64,000 nt of DNA from Duganella sp. BuS-21 (GTDB lineage Bacteria > Pseudomonadota > Gammaproteobacteria > Burkholderiales > Burkholderiaceae_D): positions 744,001 to 808,000 of the forward strand of contig CP097466.1 of the NCBI GenBank assembly GCA_041874725.1, given 5' to 3'. Positions 1 to 8,344 of the stretch are shown piece by piece; position 1 is the stretch's first letter, and every line of letters begins with the position of its first letter. The notes beneath the pieces are model-generated. The model was not told where the DNA came from. It saw only the letters and a program-made list of their open reading frames with translations, and made no database searches. The position numbers were made by a program, and so were the translations under genes.

Positions 1-190
1 TGAACAGCAGGCCGATACAGTAGCCGATCTGCGTGAGGGTGACGATCAGCCCCGCCGCCGCCGGCGAGAGGCCGGTGGAGGCGCTGATCGGGCCGACCAG
101 TGTTTGCGCGTAGTACAGGCTGGCGACGATCAGGCCTGTCGCCGTGGCCAGCAGGGTGACCATGCCGGCGCCGATATCTTTGTTGTTCAT
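1..190 (-). CDS. MFS transporter, N-terminal part (runs off the left edge)
   Basis: Reading leftward from an ATG at 190, the frame stays open to the window edge and gives about 63 residues. They begin [20 protein letters not shown] and contain a hydrophobic first helix, the pattern [15 protein letters not shown], and a second helix ([16 protein letters not shown]). This layout is typical of the first two helices of 12-helix major facilitator exporters of the drug/sugar efflux type. The gene is divergent from the LysR regulator at 291, which is the usual arrangement for a regulator and its target exporter. The substrate cannot be told from this fragment. Confidence 0.8.
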   Translation of the reverse strand, partial: MNNKDIGAGMVTLLATATGLIVASLYYAQTLVGPISASTGLSPAAAGLIVTLTQIGYCIGLLF

Positions 191-255
191 GCTGTTGCTC
201 CAGTGAGTGTGCGATGAACAGAGTGTAGGCAAAAGCCGGGCTAAGATAATCAGGG

Positions 256-288
256 CATAATGCACCTATACTTTTCATATTATGTGAA
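256..288 (+). promoter_or_regulatory. Divergent promoter region with candidate LysR operator
   Basis: Between the MFS start (190) and the LysR start (291) lies an AT-richer stretch. At 274-288 there is a TTCA-N7-TGAA dyad that includes a T-N11-A core, the classical LysR-type binding pattern. It ends two bases before the regulator's start codon, so binding would be expected to repress the regulator itself. CATAAT at 256-261 could serve as a -10 element for the regulator. The dyad is seen; its function is inferred. Confidence 0.4.
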
Positions 289-290
289 CA

Positions 291-1211
291 ATGGACAGAC
301 TGAAAGCCATGCAGACCTTCGTCCGCATCGTCGAAGCCAACAGCTTTACCAAGGCCGCCGAGACGCTGGACCTGCCGCGCGCCGCGCTGACGGCCACCAT
401 TCAGAAGCTGGAGGCCTTCCTCGGCACCCAGCTGCTGCAGCGGACCACGCGCCGCCTGTCGCTGACGCCGGACGGCGCCGACTACTTCCGCAAGTGCCAG
501 GAGATCCTGCAGGCGGTGGAGGATGCCGAGGGCCGGTATCGCGATCCACATGGCGCCGCAGGCGGCCAGCCGCGCGGCAAGCTGCGGGTGGAGCTGCCCG
601 GTACGTTCGGGCGCAGCGTGGTGGTGCCGCACATCGCTGCATTTTGCCGCGCCTATCCCGAGATGGAGCTGGTGGTCAGCCTGAACGAGCAGGTGCGCGA
701 CCTGACCGAGGAGGGCCTCGATTGTTCGCTGCGCGTGGGCGTGCTGCAGGATTCGGCCATGATCGGCCGTTCGTTGGGCAGTATGCGTTGTCTGACTTGT
801 GCGTCGCCCGAGTATCTGGCGCGGCACGGCGTGCCGCAGACATGGAGCGATTTGCGCGGCCATCGCGGCGTGCTGCATTTCTCGGGCCGCACCGGCCGCC
901 CTTACGACTGGGATTTCGTGGTCGATGGCAGCGTGGTGACCACGGAGGTGCAGGGCGCCATCGCCGTCAGCGACGCCGACGCCAATGTCAGCTGCGCGCT
1001 GCAGGGCATGGGACTGGCGCAGGTGGCGCGCTATCAGGTGCGGCAACACCTGGCTAGCGGCGCGCTGGTGGAGGTGCTGGCCGCGACGCCGCCCACCGCG
1101 ATGCCGATCTCGCTGCTGTATCCGCAGGGCCGCATGTCGTCGCCGCGGCTGCGCGTGTTTGCCGAATGGCTGGCCGCGCTGCTGAGGGATGATGCGGATC
1201 TGCAGGCCTGA
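291..1211 (+). CDS. LysR-family transcriptional regulator
   Basis: This 306-residue protein has the normal LTTR length. Residues 1-60 form the winged helix-turn-helix (RIVEANSFTKAAETLDLPRA, then the LEAFLGTQLLQRTTRRLSLT linker typical of LTTRs). Residues about 90-300 form the periplasmic-binding-like effector domain. The protein most resembles the large group of LTTRs that control neighbouring transporters or oxidoreductases. It lies divergent from an MFS exporter at 190 and may regulate it. The ATG at 291 starts exactly at the conserved MDRLKAMQTFV N-terminus, and no Shine-Dalgarno sequence is obvious before it. The effector is unknown. Confidence 0.93.
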   Translation: MDRLKAMQTFVRIVEANSFTKAAETLDLPRAALTATIQKLEAFLGTQLLQRTTRRLSLTPDGADYFRKCQEILQAVEDAEGRYRDPHGAAGGQPRGKLRVELPGTFGRSVVVPHIAAFCRAYPEMELVVSLNEQVRDLTEEGLDCSLRVGVLQDSAMIGRSLGSMRCLTCASPEYLARHGVPQTWSDLRGHRGVLHFSGRTGRPYDWDFVVDGSVVTTEVQGAIAVSDADANVSCALQGMGLAQVARYQVRQHLASGALVEVLAATPPTAMPISLLYPQGRMSSPRLRVFAEWLAALLRDDADLQA

Positions 1212-1244
1212 TAAAATCGGGGCCCCAGGTTAAGGCGTTTGTTA

Positions 1245-2798
1245 ATGAAATCTCTTCCTCAGCGGTGTTCCGCGATGACTGTCGCCGTGCTGCTTGCCGC
1301 GTGCGGCGGCGGTTCCAGCCCACCAGCACAGCAACCCGTGGTGACGCCGCCTGTCATTACGCCACCTGTCGTGACGCCACCCGTGGTGACGCCGCCGGAG
1401 ACCATACCGGACGATCCGCCGCCGGTGCGCGCCGACTGGCTTAACCTGCTCAACCATTGCGAAGCACCGCGCACCGGCTTGCAGCCGAACGGCCTGCCAT
1501 ACACCGACGTCCAGGGCACGCTGCAGGAAGAGCAGCGCTGGCTGCGCGCCTTCATCAACGAAACCTATCTGTGGTACAGCGAAGTGCCGACCAATCTGCA
1601 CATGGCGGACTACAAAACCGCGCTGGCCTACTTCGACGTGCTGAAGACACCGCAGATCACCGCCTCCGGCCGCGCCAAGGACCGCTTCCACTTCACCTAT
1701 CCAACGGCGACCTGGGACGCCATGAGCAACAACGGCGTGGAACTCACCTACGGCATCACCTGGCAGCGCAATACCGATGCCAACGCCAAGCGCATGTGGG
1801 CGATCGCGCTGGTGGAGCCGGGATCGCCGGCCGCACTGGCCGGCCTGCGCCGGGGCGATACGCTGCTGACGGTCGACGGCGTCGCCATCACCGACGATTC
1901 CGTCGCCGGTACCGCCGCGTTGAACGCGGGCCTGTTCCCGGTCGGCGCCGGCGAGACGCACAAGCTGGTGGTGCAGCGCGCCGGCGCCACGCTGCCGGTG
2001 TCGCTGACGTCCCAGAACCTGGCCATGGCGCCGGTGCAGGACGTCAAAGTCATTCCGACCGCCAGCGGCGCGGTGGGCTATATGCAGTTCTACGACCACA
2101 ATGCGGTCTCGGAGGCGGCGCTGGTCAGCGCCATCACCACCTTTAAATCGGCCGGCGTGCAAGACCTGGTGCTGGACATGCGCTACAACGGCGGCGGCTT
2201 GCTGAGCGTCGCCGGCGAGCTGGCCTACATGATCGCGGGCCCGGAGGCGACCAGCGGCAAGAGCTTCGAGAGGCTGATCGCCAACGATAAGCTGAACGAC
2301 CGCACGCCGAGCCGCTTCCCCACCACCGCCGCCGGCCTGGCGCCGGCGTTGCTGAAGAAGGGCACGGTGCTGCCCTACCTGGGCCTCAAGCGCGTGACGG
2401 TATTGACCACGCCCGGTACCTGTTCGGCCAGCGAGTCCGTCATCAACGGCTTGCGCGGGATCGACATCGAAGTGAACCTGATCGGCGGCGAGACCTGCGG
2501 CAAACCGTATGCCTTCGTGCCGGCGCCGAATTGCGGCACCACCTATTTCGCGATCCAGCTGCAGGGCGTGAACGACAAGGGCTTCGGCGACTATGCGGAC
2601 GGCTTCAAGCCCACCTGCGCCGCCGTCGACGACCTGGCGCGCGAGGTCGGCGATCCGTCCGAGAGCTTGCTGGCGACGGCGCTCAGCTATCGCGCCAACG
2701 GCGTGTGCCCGGTCACGCCGCTACGCAACCGCACGCCATCCGGCGCCATGCAGCTGGTGCGGCCGCAGGTAAAGGAAATCTCCATCCTCGGGCGCTAG
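1245..2798 (+). CDS. S41-family (tail-specific) serine protease, lipoprotein
   Basis: The 517-residue protein starts MKSLPQRCSAM and has a lipoprotein signal ending in LLAAC followed by GGGSS, so it is probably anchored in the outer membrane or periplasm. Next comes a proline/valine repeat (VVTPP, VITPP, VVTPP, VVTPP), a flexible spacer. A PDZ domain lies near residues 175-260 (VEPGSPAALAGLRRGDTLL). The S41 peptidase core follows, with the TPGTCSASES segment holding the expected catalytic serine and GGETCGKPY holding the expected lysine. A TTG two codons upstream is in frame, but the ATG fits the lipoprotein signal better. Substrate unknown. The M14 peptidase gene follows 87 bases downstream. 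Confidence 0.9.
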   Translation: MKSLPQRCSAMTVAVLLAACGGGSSPPAQQPVVTPPVITPPVVTPPVVTPPETIPDDPPPVRADWLNLLNHCEAPRTGLQPNGLPYTDVQGTLQEEQRWLRAFINETYLWYSEVPTNLHMADYKTALAYFDVLKTPQITASGRAKDRFHFTYPTATWDAMSNNGVELTYGITWQRNTDANAKRMWAIALVEPGSPAALAGLRRGDTLLTVDGVAITDDSVAGTAALNAGLFPVGAGETHKLVVQRAGATLPVSLTSQNLAMAPVQDVKVIPTASGAVGYMQFYDHNAVSEAALVSAITTFKSAGVQDLVLDMRYNGGGLLSVAGELAYMIAGPEATSGKSFERLIANDKLNDRTPSRFPTTAAGLAPALLKKGTVLPYLGLKRVTVLTTPGTCSASESVINGLRGIDIEVNLIGGETCGKPYAFVPAPNCGTTYFAIQLQGVNDKGFGDYADGFKPTCAAVDDLAREVGDPSESLLATALSYRANGVCPVTPLRNRTPSGAMQLVRPQVKEISILGR

Positions 2799-2819
2799 GG
2801 CCTAAAGCGTAAAGCGGAC

Positions 2820-2858
2820 TATAATTTCCAGCGTATCCGATGCCGGTACAGGCATCGG
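2820..2858 (+). promoter_or_regulatory. TATAAT box and 5'-UTR hairpin before the M14 gene
   Basis: A perfect TATAAT lies at 2820-2825, though no good -35 element sits 16-18 bases upstream. At 2837-2858 an 8-bp inverted repeat (CCGATGCC, loop GGTACA, GGCATCGG) would form a hairpin in the leader of the M14 gene or at the end of the S41 transcript. No T-run follows, so it is not a standard terminator. Confidence 0.35.
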
Positions 2859-2885
2859 TCCCTCAACCTTCGCTGGAAGTCCTAC

Positions 2886-4658
2886 ATGATCCGTTCTGCC
2901 ATACTGCTTGCGTTTGCCGCCACCGCCACCGCCACCACCGCCGGCGGCGCGCTGGCAGCATCCCTGACCACCGTTTCCGAGCGCTCCGGCTTCCAGGCCA
3001 CCGGCCGTTACGACGAAGTGATCGCGCTGTGTACGCAGTTCCAGAAGGCCTATCCGAAACAGGTGCGTTGCTTTGAATTCGGCCGCACGCCGGAAGGCCG
3101 GCCGATGTTGGCGCTGGCGGTCTCGCGCAGCGGTGCGCTGACGGCGGAGCAGGCGAAGAAGAAAGGCCTGCCGGTATTGCTGATCCAAGGCGGCATCCAC
3201 GCCGGCGAAATCGACGGCAAGGACGCCGGCTTCCTGGCGCTGCGCGAGGCGCTGGAGAACAAGGCGGCGCCCGGTGCGCTGGACAAGCAGGTGCTGTTGT
3301 TCGTCCCGGTGTTCAACGTCGACGGCCATGAGCGCTTCGGCAAGAACAATCGTCCCAACCAGCGCGGCCCGGTGGAAATGGGCTGGCGCACCACGGCCCA
3401 GAACTACAACCTGAATCGCGACTACGTGAAAGCCGACGCCCCGGAGATGCAGGCCATGCTGGCGCTGGTGAACGCCTGGGATCCGCTGGCCTACGTCGAC
3501 CTGCACGTGACCGACGGCGCCAAGTTCCAGCCCGATATCTCGATCCAGGTGGAGCCGGTGCACGGCGGCGACGAAGCGCTGAAAGTGGCCGGCACGGCGC
3601 TGCAGACCAAGGTAATGGCGGACCTGAAGGCGCAGGGCTCCGACCCGCGCCAGTTCTACATTTCCTTCGCCAAGGAAGACGATCCGACTTCCGGCTTTAT
3701 CGATGCGATGTCGACGCCGCGCTTTTCGACCGGTTATTTCCCGATGCGTAACCGCTTCGCCATGCTGGTGGAAACCCATTCGTGGAAAGACTATCCGACC
3801 CGTGTGCGCATCACGCGCAACACCATCGTCTCGCTGCTGTCGCAGGTGGCGCAGCACGGCAAGGAATGGCAGAAGCTGACGCAGGAAGCGGATGCGCGCG
3901 CCAGCGCCATGGGCGGCAGCGAGTTCCCGCTCAGCTATCGCACTACCTATAACGCCAAGACCATCGAGTTCCCGGGCTATGCCTACACCCGCGAGCACTC
4001 GGAAATCTCGGGCGGCCTGTGGACCCGCTACGACGAGAGCAAGCCGCAGATGTGGACCGTGCCGCTACGCGACGAGATCGTGCCGGACTTCAAAGTGGCG
4101 GCGCCGCTGGGCGGCTACATCGTGCCGGTGGCCGATGCGGGCTGGGTCGGCGCCAAGCTGAAACAGCACGGCATCAGCTTCAAGGTGATCAACGCCGACC
4201 AGATGTCGGCCGAGGTGGAGACCTTCCGCGCGACCAAGGCCAAGTTCGGCGCGCAGTCGTTCGAAGGCCACATGGCGCTGACGGTGGAAGGCGATTGGGC
4301 GCGCGAGCGCCGCGCCGTGGCCAAGGGCGCCTTGTTCGTGCCGATCGCGCAGCCGAAGGCACGCCTGGTGATGACCATGCTGGAGCCGCGCGGCGGCGAC
4401 GGCCTGCTGGCGTGGGGTGGTTTCAACAACGCCTTTGAGCAGAAGGAGTACATGGAGGACTACGTGGCCGAAGAGGTGGCGCGCGATCAGCTGGAAGCCA
4501 ATCCGGCGCTGCGCGAGGAGTTCCGCAAGAAGCTCGACACCGACGCGGAATTCAACAAGAGTCCACACAAGCGCCTGGAGTTTTTTGCCAAGCGCCACGC
4601 GTCATGGGACGAGCGTTTCAACCTCTACCCGGTGCTGCGTACCGCGCAGAAGTACTGA
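2886..4658 (+). CDS. M14-family zinc metallocarboxypeptidase, secreted
   Basis: The 590-residue protein has an Ala/Thr-rich signal peptide (residues 1-25, cleavage likely near LAA-SLTT). The zinc site of M14 carboxypeptidases is complete: H105 and E108 in GGIHAGEIDGK, and H207 in YVDLHVTDG. The family pattern NYNLNRDY is at about 173-180. The C-terminal 250 residues are an accessory region without an obvious catalytic motif. The protein probably trims C-terminal residues from peptides in the periplasm or outside the cell. It lies 87 bases after the S41 protease, so the two may form a peptide-degrading pair. The ATG at 2886 is required for the signal peptide. Confidence 0.9.
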   Translation: MIRSAILLAFAATATATTAGGALAASLTTVSERSGFQATGRYDEVIALCTQFQKAYPKQVRCFEFGRTPEGRPMLALAVSRSGALTAEQAKKKGLPVLLIQGGIHAGEIDGKDAGFLALREALENKAAPGALDKQVLLFVPVFNVDGHERFGKNNRPNQRGPVEMGWRTTAQNYNLNRDYVKADAPEMQAMLALVNAWDPLAYVDLHVTDGAKFQPDISIQVEPVHGGDEALKVAGTALQTKVMADLKAQGSDPRQFYISFAKEDDPTSGFIDAMSTPRFSTGYFPMRNRFAMLVETHSWKDYPTRVRITRNTIVSLLSQVAQHGKEWQKLTQEADARASAMGGSEFPLSYRTTYNAKTIEFPGYAYTREHSEISGGLWTRYDESKPQMWTVPLRDEIVPDFKVAAPLGGYIVPVADAGWVGAKLKQHGISFKVINADQMSAEVETFRATKAKFGAQSFEGHMALTVEGDWARERRAVAKGALFVPIAQPKARLVMTMLEPRGGDGLLAWGGFNNAFEQKEYMEDYVAEEVARDQLEANPALREEFRKKLDTDAEFNKSPHKRLEFFAKRHASWDERFNLYPVLRTAQKY

Positions 4659-4734
4659 GACATTTAATTTTTGTTGGCGACTCACCGTTGTCTTTAATAG
4701 CAACCCCTAATGAAAGGGTCACCCCGCAGGGTCT

Positions 4735-4800
4735 GACCCTGGCCGCAGCGGTGTGCGGGTTGGGTCGGTGCCGCGCGCTTGTAAAGCGACAAGCAACGTC
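4735..4800. repeat. Dispersed repeat family 3, copy A
   Basis: This intergenic stretch between the M14 gene and ttcA aligns with 32143-32209. Shared blocks are GACCCTGG, GCGGTGTGC, GGTGCCGCGCGCTT, a TA.AGCG block and GCAAC, with the spacing kept. Just before it, 4727-4741 is a 7-bp-arm palindrome CAGGGTC-T-GACCCTG. No open frame or family motif covers it. It looks like a small non-coding dispersed element. Confidence 0.5.
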
Positions 4801-4926
4801 CCCCCCCAATCGATCCCCGCAATTCCGTGATCAATTTTTTACAGCGAGATGCCCGACATTAGCGGCCGTGCGTCGGCCTGCTGCCGGGTGATCGGAGTCT
4901 GTGCGGGGCGGAGGGCGGTGGCAGCC

Positions 4927-5844
4927 TTACTCCCCGCGCTGCAGCGGGATGATGCCCGGCACGGTGGCCGGGGTGGCGCAGGGTTCTTCGTCGAAGGCGA
5001 TGTCGCCGGCCGGGTTGGCGATGCCGTCGGCCTTGATGTCCTGGAAGCCGAACAGGTCGCGGTCCATCAGGTGCGACGGCACCACCGTCGACAGTGACGA
5101 GTAGATGTTTTCCACGCGGCCCGGGTGTTTCTTTTCCCAGTCGCGCAACATGGCCTTGATCTGCTTGCGCTGCAGGTTTTCCTGCGAACCGCACAGGTCG
5201 CACGGGATGATCGGGAAGCCTTTCACGGCGGCGTAGCGCTCGGTGTCCTCTTCCTTCACATAGGCCAGCGGGCGGATCACCATGTGCTTGCCGTCGTCCG
5301 ATACCAGCTTGGCCGGCATGCCCTTGATTTTCCCGCCGAAGAACATGTTCAGGAAGAAGGTTTCCAGGATGTCGTCGCGGTGGTGGCCCAGGGCGATCTT
5401 GTTGCAACCCAGTTCATCGGCCACGCGGTACAGGATGCCGCGCCGCAGGCGCGAGCACAGCGAGCAGGTGGTCTTGCCTTCCGGGATCAGGCGCTTGACG
5501 ATGCTGTAGGTGTCCTGGTTTTCAATGTGGTAAGGCACGCCCAGCTTGTCCAGGTAGGCCGGCAGGATGTCGGCCGGGAAGTTCGGCTGCTTCTGATCCA
5601 GGTTGACGGCGACGATCTCGAAGTTGATCGGCGCGCGTTCGCGCAAGGTCATCAGGATGTCGAGCAGGGCGTACGAGTCCTTGCCGCCGGACAGGCAGAC
5701 CATCACCTTGTCGCCGTCTTCAATCATATTGAAGTCGCCGATGGCCTGGCCCACCAGGCGGCACAGGCGCTTGTGCAGCTTGTTGTTCTCGTGGGCGATC
5801 TTCTCCATGCTCTTGACGCTGAGGTTGTCGATGACGGCGTTCAT
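4927..5844 (-). CDS. ttcA: tRNA 2-thiocytidine(32) synthetase TtcA
   Basis: TtcA thiolates cytidine 32 in the anticodon loop of certain tRNAs, using ATP and an iron-sulfur cluster. The 305-residue product has the PP-loop SGGKDS at 52-57, the CSLC pair at 127-130 that supplies cluster ligands, the LGHHRDD segment near 152, and PCDLC at 214-218. The start is set at the ATG at 5844, which gives [20 protein letters not shown]. The frame is open further upstream but that part is shadow sequence inside folB. The folB stop and ttcA start overlap as ATGA, so the two are translationally coupled. Confidence 0.97.
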   Translation of the reverse strand: MNAVIDNLSVKSMEKIAHENNKLHKRLCRLVGQAIGDFNMIEDGDKVMVCLSGGKDSYALLDILMTLRERAPINFEIVAVNLDQKQPNFPADILPAYLDKLGVPYHIENQDTYSIVKRLIPEGKTTCSLCSRLRRGILYRVADELGCNKIALGHHRDDILETFFLNMFFGGKIKGMPAKLVSDDGKHMVIRPLAYVKEEDTERYAAVKGFPIIPCDLCGSQENLQRKQIKAMLRDWEKKHPGRVENIYSSLSTVVPSHLMDRDLFGFQDIKADGIANPAGDIAFDEEPCATPATVPGIIPLQRGE

Positions 5845-6239
5845 GCTGCTTCCTTGATTTTGAATACTTCCACGCCCACGCCTTCGCAGTCGGGATAGAC
5901 GTCCGGCTTCATGGTCGAGACGCGCGCGGCGCGCACGCTTGGGTGCGACAGCATTTCGCGCACGATGTCGTCGCACAGGGTTTCCTGCAGCTGCACGTGG
6001 CCGCGCGCCATCAGCTTGGCGATGGTGTTGCGCATGAAGTCGTAGTCCACCACTTCTTCCAACTGGTCGTGCTGCGGCGACGACACCGCCAGCGGGATGT
6101 ACAGGTCGACGTTGATCAGCAAACGCTGCTCACCCTTTTTCTCGAACTCGTAGACGCCGATGTTGATCATCACTTCGTAGTTACGCAGGAACAGGCGGCG
6201 GCAGTCGTTCAGTTGCGGGTGTATCAGGGCGGACAGCAT
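5841..6239 (-). CDS. folB: Dihydroneopterin aldolase FolB
   Basis: FolB converts 7,8-dihydroneopterin to 6-hydroxymethyl-dihydropterin and glycolaldehyde in folate synthesis. The 132-residue protein carries the family layout: [21 protein letters not shown] with the conserved glutamate, INVDLYIP, a VVDYDF segment, and the C-terminal METHYLENE-ring-binding strand region [20 protein letters not shown] (one 20-residue run). It is slightly longer than the usual 120 residues because of an N-terminal [12 protein letters not shown]. It lies between the pteridine-reductase-like SDR (24-base gap) and ttcA (4-base overlap) in a leftward operon. The order SDR-folB-ttcA supports a pterin role for the SDR. 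Confidence 0.95.
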   Translation of the reverse strand: MLSALIHPQLNDCRRLFLRNYEVMINIGVYEFEKKGEQRLLINVDLYIPLAVSSPQHDQLEEVVDYDFMRNTIAKLMARGHVQLQETLCDDIVREMLSHPSVRAARVSTMKPDVYPDCEGVGVEVFKIKEAA

Positions 6240-6263
6240 GGAAGAACCTTCTTTCGAATTAAA

Positions 6264-7049
6264 TTATTTAGCCAGGAACATCACGTCGCGCGGCAACGGC
6301 AGCAAATGCTGGCCGCCGTCGACCAGCAGCGTAGTGCCGGTCAGGGCGCGCGCCGACGCGGCGTAGACCACGCTGTCGGCTATGTCGTCTGGTGTGCTGG
6401 AACGGCCCAGCGGCGTTTGCTGGTGCGCGTTGGCGAAACCGGCGTCGGTCTGGTCGCCGGACACCATGGTGATGCCCGGCGCGATGCCGACCACCCGCAC
6501 GGTCGGCGCCAGTTGCTGCGCCAGCATGGTGGTGGCGGTGTGCAGCGCAGCCTTGGACAGGGTGTACGACAAAAAATCAGGATTGAGATTGTACAGCTTC
6601 TGGTCGAGCAGATTGATAACGCAGGCCTGGGCGCCGGCCGGCGTGGCCGCGTGCAGGGCCTGCGCCAGCAGGATGGGGGCGGCGACGTTGGCGCGCATAT
6701 GGGCATCCAGCCGGGCGGCGGTGAAGTCGTCGGCGCTGTCGTAGTCGAACAGCGAGGCGTTGTTGACCACGCAGTGCACCGCGCCCAGCGCGGCCACGGC
6801 GCGCGGCAGCAACTGGCGCACGGCCGCCTCGTCGGCCAGCTCGCATTGCAGGGCGACGGCGCGGCGGCCGAGGGCGATGATCTCGCCGGCCACCTCGGCC
6901 GCTTCGGCGGCGGAGGCGCGGTAATGCACCACCACGTCCCAGCCGGCGCGCGCCAGGCCGAGCGCGATGGCGCGGCCGATGCGCCGTCCGGCGCCGGTGA
7001 CCAGGGCCACGCGTTGGCCCGGAGTTGAGTTGTCCTGTGCTGTCATCAT
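6264..7049 (-). CDS. SDR-family oxidoreductase, probable pteridine reductase (FolM-like)
   Basis: The 261-residue Rossmann-fold protein starts MMTAQDNS. It has the cofactor motif TGAGRRIGRAIA near residues 18-29, in which the arginines favour NADPH and resemble PTR1/FolM enzymes. It also has NNAS near 91-94, the catalytic YTLSK near 165, and a C-terminal VDGGQHLLPL. Location directly upstream of folB in the same operon supports reduction of dihydromonapterin or dihydrofolate-like substrates. That role is inferred, and a general SDR function cannot be excluded. Two adjacent ATG codons (7049 and 7046) could start it. Its start lies only 23 bases from the divergent methyltransferase gene. Confidence 0.85.
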   Translation of the reverse strand: MMTAQDNSTPGQRVALVTGAGRRIGRAIALGLARAGWDVVVHYRASAAEAAEVAGEIIALGRRAVALQCELADEAAVRQLLPRAVAALGAVHCVVNNASLFDYDSADDFTAARLDAHMRANVAAPILLAQALHAATPAGAQACVINLLDQKLYNLNPDFLSYTLSKAALHTATTMLAQQLAPTVRVVGIAPGITMVSGDQTDAGFANAHQQTPLGRSSTPDDIADSVVYAASARALTGTTLLVDGGQHLLPLPRDVMFLAK

Positions 7050-7060
7050 GTTGAACTGGA

Positions 7061-7073
7061 TATAATGCCGGGA
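7061..7073 (+). promoter_or_regulatory. TATAAT box abutting the methyltransferase start (possible leaderless mRNA)
   Basis: A perfect TATAAT at 7061-7066 ends six bases before the ATG at 7073. If it is the -10 element, transcription would begin at or next to the start codon, giving a leaderless message. No convincing -35 sequence is present 17 bases upstream. The entire divergent spacer to the SDR start is 23 bases. Confidence 0.4.
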
Positions 7074-8224
7074 TGTCCTTACCCGTACCTTCTCGCGACG
7101 CGCTGGCCGCGTCCCATGCCTTGCAGAACCTGATCGCCGCCGACATCGAGCGCCATCATGGTGCTATTTCCTTCGCCCGTTACATGGAGCTGGCGCTGTA
7201 TGCGCCCGGTCTGGGCTATTACAGCGGCGGCTCCGCCAAGCTGGGAAAAGATGGCGATTTTACTACCGCCCCCGAGCTGTCGCCGCTGTTTGGCGCGGCG
7301 CTGGCCCAGGTTGCAGCCGCTATTATCGCCCAAAGCGCGCCGAACCTCCTCGAATTCGGGGCCGGCACCGGCAAGCTGGCGTTCGACATCCTGACCGAGC
7401 TGGCCGCCGCCGGCGTTCACGTTGAGCGTTACAGCATCGTTGAGCTGTCCGGCGAACTGCGCGGACGGCAGCAGGAAAAGCTGCGCGACTTCCCGCAAGT
7501 GGAGTGGCTGGACGCCTTCCCCGAGGCCTTCGACGGCGTGGTGTTCGGCAACGAAGTGCTGGACGCCATGCCGGTGCACCTGGTGATCCGCAACCCGGCC
7601 GGCTGGCAGGAGCTGCAGGTAACGGTGGCCGACGGCCGCTTCCAGTACCTGGAAGTCGCTGCCGGCGCTGAGCTGCTGGCGCAGATCGCGCGCCAGATTC
7701 CCGGGCACGAGTTGCTGCCGGTCGGTTATGTGACCGAGCTGCACGGCGTCGCCTGCGGCTTCATGGCGACGTTGAGCCGCATGCTGCTCAACGGTCGCGC
7801 CAACGCCGCCTTCCTGTTCGACTACGGCTTCCCGGCGCATGAATATTATTTCGACCAGCGCGCCACCGGCACCTTGATGTGCCACTACCGCCATCACGCC
7901 CATCCTGACCCGTTCTACTATCCGGGCCTGCAGGACATCACCGCCCACGTCGACTTCACGGCCATGGCGCTGGCGGCGCAGGACGCCGGCGCCGAGGTGC
8001 TGGGCTATCTCAACCAGTCGGGCTTCCTGCTGGGCGCCGGCATCGGCGAGCTGCTGCTGCGCACCGATCCGGCCGATGCCATGGCCTATCTGCCGCAGGC
8101 GCGCGCCATGCAAAAGCTGGTGTCGCCGGCCGAAATGGGCGAGCTGTTCAAGGTGCTGGCGCTGGGCAAGGGCGTCGAGCTGCCGCCGGCCCTGCTGATG
8201 CAGGACCGCAGCCACCGGCTATAG
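7073..8224 (+). CDS. Class I SAM-dependent methyltransferase, MidA/NDUFAF7 family
   Basis: The 383-residue protein matches the COG1565 (DUF185) family. It has the N-terminal ISFARYMELALYAPGLGYYS block, DGDFTTAPELSPLFG, the SAM-binding LLEFGAGTGKLAFDIL near residues 93-108, a FGNEVLDAMPVH segment, and the FDYGFPAHEYY block. Mitochondrial members methylate an arginine on a complex I subunit. Bacterial members are widespread but their substrate is not established. Length is normal and the domain is intact. It is divergent from the SDR-folB-ttcA operon with a 23-base spacer, so the promoters must overlap. Confidence 0.93.
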   Translation: MSLPVPSRDALAASHALQNLIAADIERHHGAISFARYMELALYAPGLGYYSGGSAKLGKDGDFTTAPELSPLFGAALAQVAAAIIAQSAPNLLEFGAGTGKLAFDILTELAAAGVHVERYSIVELSGELRGRQQEKLRDFPQVEWLDAFPEAFDGVVFGNEVLDAMPVHLVIRNPAGWQELQVTVADGRFQYLEVAAGAELLAQIARQIPGHELLPVGYVTELHGVACGFMATLSRMLLNGRANAAFLFDYGFPAHEYYFDQRATGTLMCHYRHHAHPDPFYYPGLQDITAHVDFTAMALAAQDAGAEVLGYLNQSGFLLGAGIGELLLRTDPADAMAYLPQARAMQKLVSPAEMGELFKVLALGKGVELPPALLMQDRSHRL

Positions 8225-8262
8225 GCAAGGTGTTGTAGACAGAAAAGCACAGTGATGAGAAA

Positions 8263-8280
8263 AGCAAGGCCATTCCTTGC
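8263..8280. other. Short hairpin between methyltransferase and J-domain gene
   Basis: AGCAAGG, a CCATT loop and CCTTGC form a 6-bp inverted repeat 40 bases after the methyltransferase stop. No T-run follows. It may help end the transcript, but it is weak evidence. Confidence 0.25.
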
Positions 8281-8344
8281 CTGCTCCTGCGGTTGCATGC
8301 GCTAAGATGGGCTATGATGACTGATTCTGCGTCGATTTCCACCT

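Noticed and set aside
4659..4926. A small gene between the M14 peptidase and ttcA
   Set aside because: Open frames here have no ribosome site and overlap the repeat. Their translations show no protein-like character.
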